A stretch of 5,941 nucleotides of DNA from Planctomycetota bacterium (GTDB lineage: Bacteria > Planctomycetota > Phycisphaerae > Tepidisphaerales > Tepidisphaeraceae). Location of the stretch: positions 1 through 5,941 of the forward strand of contig JAKORQ010000248.1 in NCBI GenBank assembly GCA_029777755.1, given 5' to 3'. The notes under the pieces are model-generated. The model ran no database searches. It was not told the DNA's origin and worked only from the letters and a program-made list of their open reading frames with translations. Positions 1 to 5,941 of the stretch are shown in pieces. Every line of letters begins with the position of its first letter. Position 1 is the stretch's first letter. The translations under genes and the position numbers were made by a program.

Positions 1-275
1 AAGGCGAGCTTGTCCGCCTTGGTGGTGGGATTGACGGGGGAAAATACACCTCCCGCCTTCAATGTCCCGAAGATGGCCGCCACCGCCTCGGTGCTGTTGT
101 CGGCGAAGATCACCACGCGATCGCCGCGCTGCAGGCCGCAGCGCCGCAGGATCTGGCCGAAGCGGTTGGCCATCGCATCCATCTGTGCGTAACTGGTCCG
201 GCGCGAGCCATCGACTAGCGCGGTCTTCCCCGGGTAGCGTATGGCGCTGCTGGACAGGAAATCCTCGACCCGCAT
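1..275 (-). CDS. AMP-forming acyl-CoA synthetase/ligase (ANL superfamily), N-terminal fragment
   Basis: This is the N-terminal 91 codons of an AMP-binding (ANL superfamily) enzyme; the rest lies beyond the left edge. Members activate a carboxylic acid with ATP to an acyl-AMP and pass it to CoA or to a carrier-protein thiol. The fragment begins MRVEDFLSSSAIRYPGKTAL, followed by the typical subdomain: a SRRTSYAQMDAMANRF helix (residues 24-39), LQRGDRVVIFADNSTEAV (48-65) and LKAGGVFSPVNPTTKADKLA (72-91). The GGVFxPVNP stretch recalls the acyl-CoA ligases of exosortase-associated polysaccharide loci. The ATP-binding P-loop and catalytic Lys would be outside the window and cannot be checked. The start is ATG at 275, 36 bp after the ACP stop, with a GGGGAGG ribosome binding site 8 nt upstream. 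Directly following an ACP gene, it plausibly charges that ACP; this is inference. The acyl substrate is unknown. The family call is secure, the subfamily tentative. Confidence 0.88.
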   Translation of the reverse strand, partial: MRVEDFLSSSAIRYPGKTALVDGSRRTSYAQMDAMANRFGQILRRCGLQRGDRVVIFADNSTEAVAAIFGTLKAGGVFSPVNPTTKADKLA

Positions 276-283
276 GATCTGTT

Positions 284-290
284 CCTCCCC
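284..290 (-). promoter_or_regulatory. Ribosome binding site of the acyl-CoA ligase gene
   Basis: On the minus strand this reads GGGGAGG and lies 8 nt before the ATG at 275. It settles that start over another ATG at 292, which is out of frame with the ligase. Confidence 0.75.
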
Positions 291-311
291 ATTGGTGATG
301 ATCGTTCTCCG

Positions 312-584
312 CTACGCCACGCACGCCTTGGTTGCGTTGAGCTTCTTCTGGACGAACTTGGCGATGCGATTCACGGAATCGAGGTTCTCGGGCAGCACCT
401 CTTCATCGTTCACCTTGATGGAGAAGTTTTTCTCAAGGAAGAAGACCAGCTCCAGCACGCCGGTGGAGTCAATCAGTCCCTTGTCCAGCAGGGAGTCATC
501 ATCCCCCAGCGTCTTGACGCCTTCGCGGTACATGAAATTGTCCGCGATGAACTTGCGCACAACTGATTCAGTTGATCCAACCAT
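312..584 (-). CDS. Acyl carrier protein (stand-alone phosphopantetheine carrier)
   Basis: A 90-residue stand-alone carrier protein of the PP-binding family. It would carry an acyl group as a thioester on a 4'-phosphopantetheine arm in the cytoplasm. The attachment motif is GLIDSTGVLELVFFLE (residues 36-51) with the modifiable serine at Ser40; the usual DSL reads DST here, as is common in non-fatty-acid carriers. Helix III is VLPENLDSVNRIAKFVQ. The length is normal for the family. The start chosen is ATG at 584, which has GGAG 6 nt upstream and gives the usual N-terminus. A GTG at 611 overlaps the asnB stop (TAGTG) and would add nine residues, but has no ribosome binding site. It sits between the amidotransferase and an AMP ligase and is not beside any fatty-acid synthesis gene, so I infer a dedicated role in modifying the polysaccharide or a precursor. 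The acyl cargo is unknown. Confidence 0.9.
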   Translation of the reverse strand: MVGSTESVVRKFIADNFMYREGVKTLGDDDSLLDKGLIDSTGVLELVFFLEKNFSIKVNDEEVLPENLDSVNRIAKFVQKKLNATKACVA

Positions 585-590
585 ACCGCA

Positions 591-594
591 CTCC
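591..594 (-). promoter_or_regulatory. Ribosome binding site deciding the ACP start
   Basis: On the minus strand this reads GGAG, 6 nt before the ATG at 584. The alternative GTG start at 611 has no purine-rich site upstream, so this element favours the shorter protein. Confidence 0.65.
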
Positions 595-610
595 AATCCT
601 TGTCCTGGCA

Positions 611-2569
611 CTACACAACCAGTGAGTCAGCAGAAGGCACAGTCTGCACTTCCGCTTTCATGAGTCCGGTTCGCAAAAGTTGTACCGATAGCACGCCTAC
701 CAGCGCCATGTTGTCGCGAAAGCCGATTGCGGCCCCATTGTGACACTTATTCACGAGTTTGCTCACCGCGGCTGCGTCAAACAGTCCAGCCCGGCGTATG
801 GCGCTCTCGGACAGAAGTTCATGCACGTAGTCGGGCGCTCCGCTTCCAAAGAAGCTCTCTGCATCGGGAGCACGGTATGGCTGCTTGGGGCGGTTGGCGA
901 TCGTCTCCGGCAGATAACGACTCATCGCGCGACGCAGGATGTACTTCTCCACCAGTCCGCGCAGCTTCAGTCCCGGAGGCAGGCGATTGGCAAACTCCAC
1001 CACGCGATGATCGAGGAATGGGAAGCGTCCCTCAACCGCATGTGCCATCGATGGACGATCACCCTGCGATGACAGGATGTACCCGGGCAGCAGGTACGCC
1101 GCCTCCAGGTACTGGCTCTGCGAGAGCGGATGCCAGCGCGAGTACTCCGCCGGGAGCTGCGCGTGCAGTTCATCGATGGCGTTGTAGTCGGCCAACTCGC
1201 CGCGCACTTCATCGGAGAAGAGCTGCTTGATGCGCGAGGTCATCCTCCAGCGCGGCAGATGCGAGAAGAATGGATTGGTCGGTTCTTCCAGGCCCGCCCG
1301 GAAGAACGCCTCCAGGTACGGCTGAGGCTGCCCGCGGAGATTGGTCAGGTACGGGTACAGCCGCCGCAACAGCCGTGGCCGACGGGGACTGTCGATCTGC
1401 CTCGCCCAGAATCGGCGGATTTTCGCCTCCTTGAAGATGTCATAGCCGGCCAGGATCTCGTCCGCCCCCTCGCCCGTCATGACCACCTTGAATCCGCTTT
1501 CGCGCACATGCGCGGCGAGGCGGTACATCGGCGCCGGCGCTGTCCGCAGGATCGGCCGCTCCGCGTGACGCACAACATCCGGAAACATCCGCCCGATATC
1601 CTCACGCGTACACATGATTGACGAGTGCTCGGTGCCAAACGCACTGACGAGCCGTTGCTGATATGCCGATTCATCGAACTCGGCGCCCTCAAAGGTGAGC
1701 GAGAAGGTGCGAAGGTGTGAGTCGGTGAAGCCGCGTATCAGGGCGGTCGTCACCGATGAATCCAGCCCGCCAGACAGATAGGCGCCCACCGGGACATCAG
1801 CGCGAAGGCGGATGCGGGTGGCATCGACCAGCAAGTCATGCAGCCCCTGGGCAGCTTCTTCCTCACTGATCTCGAACCGCTCGTGGTGATCGGGATAGTC
1901 AAGCTGCCAGTAGCGGCTGATCGTGAGCTTCCCATCCTCCATCGTCAGGATGTGGCCCGGCGGAAGCTCATGGATTCCGCGAAACACCGTTCGCGGCGGA
2001 AGTGGAAACCAGAAGGTGAACACCTGGTCCAGCGCCTTTAGGTCAATCTCCGCATCAACTCCCGGCACCGTCAGCAGTGCCTTGATCTCAGATGCGAAGA
2101 CCAGTGTCTGGCCCACCATTGTGTAGAACACCGGGCGGACGCCCATGCGGTCGCGGGCCAGCATCAGCCTGCGGCGCTTGCGGTCCCAGATGGCGAAGGC
2201 GAAATCGCCGTTAAACTCCTCCACGCAGCGCTGCTGCTTCTGCTCGTAGGCGTGGATGATCGTTTCAGTGTCGCTGCGGGTGCGGAACAAATGGCCGGAG
2301 GCCTTCAGTCTCTCCGCCAGTTCCAGGTAGTTGAAGATCTCGCCGTTGAATGCCGTCCAGACAGATCCATCCTCATTGCACATTGGCTGCTGTCCGCCAG
2401 CCAGATCGATGATGGACAGTCGTGCATGCGCCAGCCCGCCGCCCTGGTCGTGATGCATACCCTGCTCATCCGGGCCGCGGTGAGCGATCGCCTGCGTCAT
2501 GCGCGCAAGCAATCTCGACGCGGCCAGGTTACCTGGCACGGGACCGAAGTATCCAGCAAAACCGCACAT
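611..2569 (-). CDS. asnB: Asparagine synthase-type glutamine-dependent amidotransferase
   Basis: A 652-residue class II glutamine amidotransferase of the asparagine synthase B type. Such enzymes hydrolyse glutamine in an N-terminal domain and channel ammonia to a C-terminal domain that activates a carboxylate with ATP and makes an amide. The glutaminase domain (about 1-220) has the nucleophile Cys2 in MCGFAG, HRGPDE (30-35), LSIIDL (51-56), FNGEIFNY (74-81) and RSDTE (98-102). The synthetase domain (about 240-530) has the PP-loop YLSGGLDSS (264-272), MTGEGADEILAGY (364-376) and EGRFPFLDHRVVE (513-525). All key residues are present, so both half-reactions should work. The start ATG has AGGAG 6 nt upstream and puts the catalytic Cys at position 2, as maturation requires. 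It lies 34 bp after a glycosyltransferase gene and just before an ACP and an AMP ligase. This suggests amidation of a sugar acid or a carrier-bound acid; that is inference, and ordinary asparagine synthesis remains possible. The gene symbol marks the family, not a proven asparagine-forming role. Confidence 0.93.
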   Translation of the reverse strand: MCGFAGYFGPVPGNLAASRLLARMTQAIAHRGPDEQGMHHDQGGGLAHARLSIIDLAGGQQPMCNEDGSVWTAFNGEIFNYLELAERLKASGHLFRTRSDTETIIHAYEQKQQRCVEEFNGDFAFAIWDRKRRRLMLARDRMGVRPVFYTMVGQTLVFASEIKALLTVPGVDAEIDLKALDQVFTFWFPLPPRTVFRGIHELPPGHILTMEDGKLTISRYWQLDYPDHHERFEISEEEAAQGLHDLLVDATRIRLRADVPVGAYLSGGLDSSVTTALIRGFTDSHLRTFSLTFEGAEFDESAYQQRLVSAFGTEHSSIMCTREDIGRMFPDVVRHAERPILRTAPAPMYRLAAHVRESGFKVVMTGEGADEILAGYDIFKEAKIRRFWARQIDSPRRPRLLRRLYPYLTNLRGQPQPYLEAFFRAGLEEPTNPFFSHLPRWRMTSRIKQLFSDEVRGELADYNAIDELHAQLPAEYSRWHPLSQSQYLEAAYLLPGYILSSQGDRPSMAHAVEGRFPFLDHRVVEFANRLPPGLKLRGLVEKYILRRAMSRYLPETIANRPKQPYRAPDAESFFGSGAPDYVHELLSESAIRRAGLFDAAAVSKLVNKCHNGAAIGFRDNMALVGVLSVQLLRTGLMKAEVQTVPSADSLVV

Positions 2570-2575
2570 GCACAG

Positions 2576-2580
2576 CTCCT
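2576..2580 (-). promoter_or_regulatory. Ribosome binding site of the amidotransferase gene
   Basis: On the minus strand this reads AGGAG, 6 nt before the ATG at 2569. It supports the start that leaves Cys at residue 2. It overlaps a small inverted repeat, ACAG-GAG-CTGT. Confidence 0.7.
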
Positions 2581-2603
2581 GTCGGTAACACTACTCGCTG
2601 CAA

Positions 2604-3779
2604 TCACGATCTCGCCGGCGCAACAGTCGGCCGGGAGTCGTACGCAACCTTCTTCCAGCTTCGCCCGCTCTGCCCTGTGAAATAGACGAACCACGAAACC
2701 AGCGCCGCGGCATTAAGCACGATCAGCGATGAGATGGTGCTCACCAGCGGCAGACGCGCCACTGGCCGAACGAATATGCCAGTTGCCCCGATGGCGTAGC
2801 CGACCACCTGCAGCACGAACATGACTCGCAGCCATCTTTCATCCGAAAGTCCCGACGCCACCAGCGCCGCAATCATGGCCCAGGGCACCAGCAGGCGCAG
2901 CAGCTTGTGGCAGATGAAGTTGAACCACACGGGATTCCGCCATGGGACGATAACCGCGGGCCGACGAAACAGCAGTTGGAAATTCCCCGAGAGAGTGCGA
3001 ATTTTCCGCCGCATCTCATCGCGCGGCTTATCCGGCAGACGGTCAAATGCCTGTGCGCCCTGATCATGCACCACGCGGTAGTTTTTCATCGCCACCGCCA
3101 GCGGCCAGTAGACATCATCGAGGATTGTTCCCTCCGGCAACGGCTCAAACAGCTCCCTGCGCACGCAGCAGATTGCTCCGGCCACCTGGACGGAGCTGTG
3201 AACCAGGCTCTCATTGCGCCTGATCCACTTCTCCAGCTTCCAGTAAAGTCCCACCCCGGCGAGTGAGCCATCATCCCGGCGAAGAACCAGGTCCCCGCTG
3301 GCCGCGCCCACATCCGGGTCGCGCAGATTCTCGAGCAGCCGCTCAATGGCATCCTCGGCCCACTGCTGCCGTGCATCGGCAAAGACAACCACCGGGTTTC
3401 GCGCGGCCTTAACCCCAACATTGAGCCCGGCTGCCTTGCCACGATTCTCCTCCTGCACAATCACCCGGATGCGCGGATCGCCGATCTGCTGCGCCACTCG
3501 CTCGGTGCCATCGCTTGAGCCATCGGAGACCAGTATCAGCTCAGATGTCGGCTCCAGGCGGTCGAGCTGCCGCAGCAATTCGCGCAGGCGCTGCTGTATG
3601 CGGGCAGCCTCGTTATATGCCACGATCACCACGCTCACCGCCCGCGGCGCAGGCTCTGTTGGGTGAGGCGGGTCGCCGATGAACTTTGCCAGCAGCCAGG
3701 CCAGTAGCGGATAGCCGATGTACGCATAGACGATCAGCAGCACCGCCGCTACGAAGATGCCCCCCTCAAGGCTTATCAT
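2604..3779 (-). CDS. Membrane-anchored family 2 glycosyltransferase (cellulose synthase-like)
   Basis: A 391-residue GT2 enzyme that would transfer a sugar from a nucleotide-sugar to a lipid-linked or polymeric acceptor at the cytoplasmic face of the inner membrane. A hydrophobic segment (about 8-33) anchors the N-terminus. The GT-A domain starts at VSVVIVAYNEAARI (48-61), then SDGSSDGT (85-92), NRGKAAGLN (112-120), FADARQQW (133-140), VAGAICCVRRELF (199-211) and ILDDVYWPL (219-227), whose aspartates are the probable catalytic base. RRKIRTLSGNFQLL (257-270) stands where processive synthases have QxxRW. Three further hydrophobic segments follow, roughly 293-310, 316-337 and 343-367. The pattern fits the CESA-like GT2 group. 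The ATG overlaps the stop of the preceding glycosyltransferase by 4 bp (ATGA). The only nearby GGAG is 11 nt upstream, so translation is probably coupled. The sugar specificity and polymerising ability cannot be read from the sequence. Confidence 0.9.
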   Translation of the reverse strand: MISLEGGIFVAAVLLIVYAYIGYPLLAWLLAKFIGDPPHPTEPAPRAVSVVIVAYNEAARIQQRLRELLRQLDRLEPTSELILVSDGSSDGTERVAQQIGDPRIRVIVQEENRGKAAGLNVGVKAARNPVVVFADARQQWAEDAIERLLENLRDPDVGAASGDLVLRRDDGSLAGVGLYWKLEKWIRRNESLVHSSVQVAGAICCVRRELFEPLPEGTILDDVYWPLAVAMKNYRVVHDQGAQAFDRLPDKPRDEMRRKIRTLSGNFQLLFRRPAVIVPWRNPVWFNFICHKLLRLLVPWAMIAALVASGLSDERWLRVMFVLQVVGYAIGATGIFVRPVARLPLVSTISSLIVLNAAALVSWFVYFTGQSGRSWKKVAYDSRPTVAPARS

Positions 3780-4948
3780 GCGCTTGCCATCTCCATTCGT
3801 TCCGGAATTGCCCTCAGGCCTGCCAGAAGTTTGCCCAGCATCTGCTCATATGCCGCCGCCTGCGAAGCAAAGGTAAACCGCTCCTCCACACGGTGGCGAG
3901 CCGCGCACGCCATTCGGGCTCGCTCCATCGAATCCCCCAGCAGCGTCAGGATCCCCTCGGCGATGCCGTCCACGTCCCCGGCATCCACAAGATGACCGCT
4001 TTCCCCATGCACGATCAGTTCCGGGGTTCCTCCCACGCTGGTCGCAACTACCGGCACGCCGGCCGCCATCGCCTCCAGGACGGCATTGGGCATCCCCTCT
4101 GTATGCGATGTCTGCACCAGCAGCGACGCGTGCGGCAGGAGCATATCCACATCCTCGCGAAAGCCGGCCAGAATCACCTGGCGCTGCAGCTTCGCGGCGT
4201 TGATCTGCGCCTGCAGTTCCCGCTTGAGCGGCCCGTCCCCGACGATCACAAAACCAACATCATCGCGCCGGGACAACACCTTTCGCGCAGCCTTGATCAG
4301 CAGGTCAAACCCTTTCTCCGGGCTGAGCCTTCCAATCGCCATGACAGTATGGCGCACCTCCGGGGGAACCAGCAGCTTGAGCATCTGCGCTCCGGCACTG
4401 GACGGGCTGGAGAAGCGAGAAAGATCGATCGAGTTGTGGATCACCTCGATACGCTCGTCGCGCACGCCGGCCGCGCGTACCTTCCTGGCCTGCCCTTCGG
4501 ACACGCATACCACGCGGTCGGCCAGGTGAAGCATCAGGCGATCGATCTTCTCATACAGCCGCACGCGCCAGGTGGCGTACGTCCAGCCGCGTGAGACCAT
4601 CACTATCGGGATGCGCGCGATCCTCGCCGCCATCCAGCCGATGATGTCCGGCTTGTATCCGTGCGTGAGCAGGACATGTGCCCCGCAATCGCGGATGCGC
4701 TGCGCCACTTCGCGGGCGGCGGCCAGCAGATGCGGAAAGTTTGCCTTAAGTTGCACCGCGGCGATCTTGTGCTTCTCCAGTTCATGGACGAACGGCGTAG
4801 CTTTGCCATTTTCCATGAAGCAGAGGAATACACTCTCGACGCTGCTCCCCATGGCTCGCGCGAGACCGATCATCTGTCGTTCCGGGCCGCCGAGGAACGG
4901 CGACGCCGTCAGGTGAGCGATGACCAGTTTCGCTTCGACCCCATACAT
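3776..4948 (-). CDS. Family 4 glycosyltransferase, complete
   Basis: A 390-residue GT-B fold retaining glycosyltransferase of the GT4 family, the usual length. It should move a sugar from a nucleotide donor to a glycan intermediate in the cytoplasm. The N-terminal acceptor domain has the glycine loop FLGGPERQM (18-26) and THGYKPDIIG (95-104). The junction has VVCVSEGQ (146-153) and VIHNSIDLSRF (169-179). The C-terminal donor domain has AIGRLSPEKGFDLL (204-217), VIVGDGPLK (234-242) and the EX7E motif with both acids present (Glu284 and Glu292, in TEGMPNAVLEAMAAG), then VVATSVGGTPELI (300-312). No signal peptide or membrane segment is evident. The start ATG at 4948 has a strong AGGAGG site with 4-nt spacing. 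An ATG 4 nt further on is out of frame. It follows another GT4 gene by 26 bp and overlaps the GT2 gene, so the three are probably co-translated parts of one assembly line. The sugar is unknown. Confidence 0.93.
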   Translation of the reverse strand: MYGVEAKLVIAHLTASPFLGGPERQMIGLARAMGSSVESVFLCFMENGKATPFVHELEKHKIAAVQLKANFPHLLAAAREVAQRIRDCGAHVLLTHGYKPDIIGWMAARIARIPIVMVSRGWTYATWRVRLYEKIDRLMLHLADRVVCVSEGQARKVRAAGVRDERIEVIHNSIDLSRFSSPSSAGAQMLKLLVPPEVRHTVMAIGRLSPEKGFDLLIKAARKVLSRRDDVGFVIVGDGPLKRELQAQINAAKLQRQVILAGFREDVDMLLPHASLLVQTSHTEGMPNAVLEAMAAGVPVVATSVGGTPELIVHGESGHLVDAGDVDGIAEGILTLLGDSMERARMACAARHRVEERFTFASQAAAYEQMLGKLLAGLRAIPERMEMASA

Positions 4949-4952
4949 ACAA

Positions 4953-4958
4953 CCTCCT
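4953..4958 (-). promoter_or_regulatory. Ribosome binding site of the complete GT4 gene
   Basis: On the minus strand this is AGGAGG, 4 nt before the ATG at 4948. It is the strongest Shine-Dalgarno sequence in the window and lies in the 26-bp gap after the upstream glycosyltransferase. Confidence 0.75.
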
Positions 4959-4974
4959 CATCCCCTCTGTCCTT

Positions 4975-5941
4975 TCACGTTCCCAGCGCCCCCAGAGATG
5001 AATGCACCGGGACCGGCACCGGCCGCTTCTTGCGCTCGCGGATCGGGCTGGCCGCCTGCTGCCAGGCTTCTTCCAGCTTCTCTGCCAGTACGTCCCAGTC
5101 GTATCGCTCGTACACCAGCCGACGCCCCGCCTCCGCCATCTCCTGCGCCTTCTCGCGATGCACGATGGCATCGCACAGCGCCCGGGCGAAATTGCCCGGG
5201 TCATCGGCGATGGTGATTTCCTGCCCATGGCGCACGTGCAGACCCTCGCATCCCACCGAGGTCGAAACCACCGGCAGACCGCAGGCCATCGCCTCCAGGA
5301 TCTTCAGGCGCGATCCCCCTCCCACACGCAGCGGCACCGCCATCACCGTGGCACCCGACAGGTACGGCCGAACGTCCGCCACATCAGCAAACAGCTCGAC
5401 ATTCGAGAGGCGATCCACTTCTTCCTGAAGCCACCGAGGCGGCCTGCGCCCGACAATCTGGAGCCGGGCATCCGGGATGTACCTCTGAAGTTCCGGGAAG
5501 ATCTTCTCCAGCAACAGCGAGATGGCGTCGAGATTTGGCCGCCACTCAAGCGACCCCAGGAACAGCACAGTGCTTTCCTGTCGCCTGCTGCGTGCCTGCT
5601 GGAAGTATTCGCGGTCGATTCCATTGTCGACGACCCAGACGCGCCGCGCGCCAAACTCGCTGCTGGCCAGGCGGGCATCCTCCTCGCTTACACAGACCAC
5701 CCCACCGGCCTGCTGAAAGATCTTCTTTTCAAACTGGCGGAACTTGCGGTACTGCTCGCGCAGGTAAAGCGCCTTGAGTCGTGACGGCTCTGTCTGCCAG
5801 TAGCGCTGCCAGATCAGCGACTCGACATTGTGCGCCATCACCAGCGTGCGCACATCCGGCAGGTCGGCCACCGCATCGGCATACGCCAGCCACTCAAACT
5901 GCCACAGATCAAACTCACCTGTCTGCGCCATCCGCCTGATG
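4975..5941 (-). CDS. Family 4 glycosyltransferase, N-terminus cut by window edge
   Basis: The C-terminal 321 or so residues of a GT4 glycosyltransferase. The frame stays open to the right edge, reading Ile-Arg-Arg before the first Met (codon at 5929-5931). That Met has no visible ribosome binding site, and the protein there already sits inside the N-terminal domain, so the true start is most likely off-window by roughly 80 residues. Counting from that Met, seen motifs are FDLWQFEWLAY (7-17), MAHNVES (32-38), GGVVCVSEEDARL (76-88), VVDNGIDREYF (100-110), VLFLGSLEWRPNLD (122-135), LQIVGRRPP (157-165), DVRPYLSGATVMAVPLRVGG (186-205) and GSRLKILEAMACGLPVVST (206-224). This pattern resembles the sugar transferases of exosortase-associated polysaccharide loci. 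In the EX7E position the first Glu is Gly, as is usual in this branch. The C-terminus is a basic, Pro/Val-rich tail (RERKKRPVPVPVH). The donor sugar is unknown. Confidence 0.9.
   Translation of the reverse strand, partial: IRRMAQTGEFDLWQFEWLAYADAVADLPDVRTLVMAHNVESLIWQRYWQTEPSRLKALYLREQYRKFRQFEKKIFQQAGGVVCVSEEDARLASSEFGARRVWVVDNGIDREYFQQARSRRQESTVLFLGSLEWRPNLDAISLLLEKIFPELQRYIPDARLQIVGRRPPRWLQEEVDRLSNVELFADVADVRPYLSGATVMAVPLRVGGGSRLKILEAMACGLPVVSTSVGCEGLHVRHGQEITIADDPGNFARALCDAIVHREKAQEMAEAGRRLVYERYDWDVLAEKLEEAWQQAASPIRERKKRPVPVPVHSSLGALGT

Noticed and set aside
585..611. GTG start of the ACP at 611, overlapping the asnB stop as TAGTG
   Set aside because: It has no ribosome binding site and adds nine residues unlike ACP N-termini. 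The ATG at 584 has GGAG at good spacing.
2570..2603. Possible terminator or promoter between the GT2 and amidotransferase genes
   Set aside because: The 34-bp gap has no stem followed by a U-tract and no convincing -35/-10 pair. It fits a simple intra-operon spacer with a ribosome binding site.
3686..4594. A 302-codon open frame on the plus strand opposite the complete GT4 gene
   Set aside because: It lies antisense to a gene with clear family motifs. Its translation is rich in His, Arg, Gln and Pro with no recognisable domain, as expected for a shadow frame in GC-rich DNA.
4661..5784. Long plus-strand open frames (4661-5428 and 5002-5784) opposite the two GT4 genes
   Set aside because: They overlap each other and the glycosyltransferase genes, are low-complexity (Ser/Arg/Pro- or His/Arg-rich), and show no domain.
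5929..5931. ATG at 5931 as the true start of the right-edge GT4
   Set aside because: The frame stays open to the window edge, and the protein at this point is already within the N-terminal GT-B domain, lacking the usual first strand and glycine-rich loop.

Overview
The window is one block of six genes, all on the minus strand and tightly packed, so it reads as part of a single operon transcribed from right to left. In transcription order they are: a family-4 glycosyltransferase (N-terminus cut by the right edge), a second, complete family-4 glycosyltransferase, a membrane-anchored family-2 glycosyltransferase, an AsnB-type glutamine-dependent amidotransferase, a small acyl carrier protein (ACP), and the first 91 codons of an AMP-forming acyl-CoA synthetase/ligase cut by the left edge. 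Gene gaps are 26 bp, a 4-bp ATGA overlap, 34 bp, 26 bp and 36 bp. Four of the five internal starts have a good Shine-Dalgarno sequence at normal spacing; the fifth (GT2) has only a distant one and is probably coupled to the gene before it.

The content is that of an exopolysaccharide, capsule or O-antigen locus. The three glycosyltransferases would assemble a glycan on a lipid carrier at the inner face of the cytoplasmic membrane. The ligase, ACP and amidotransferase form a second module that could activate a carboxylic acid, hold it as a thioester on the ACP and form an amide, presumably to decorate the glycan. That link is inferred from gene order and family knowledge and is not shown by the sequence. 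The same gene types (AMP ligase, ACP, AsnB-like amidotransferase, GT4 sugar transferases) occur together in exosortase-associated exopolysaccharide loci of Gram-negative bacteria, but no exosortase or PEP-CTERM protein lies in this window.

The DNA is GC-rich (about 60% by eye), with strong G/C at third codon positions, which also produces long spurious reading frames on the opposite strand. The host is probably a free-living Gram-negative bacterium; Acidobacteriota, Planctomycetota or Pseudomonadota would all fit, and the sequence alone does not decide between them. I see no tRNA, rRNA, CRISPR array, insertion sequence, internal promoter or terminator. No gene-free stretch exceeds about 40 bp. 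All genes look intact, and I find no clear evidence of an undescribed system; the ligase-ACP-amidotransferase module is the part most worth following up.
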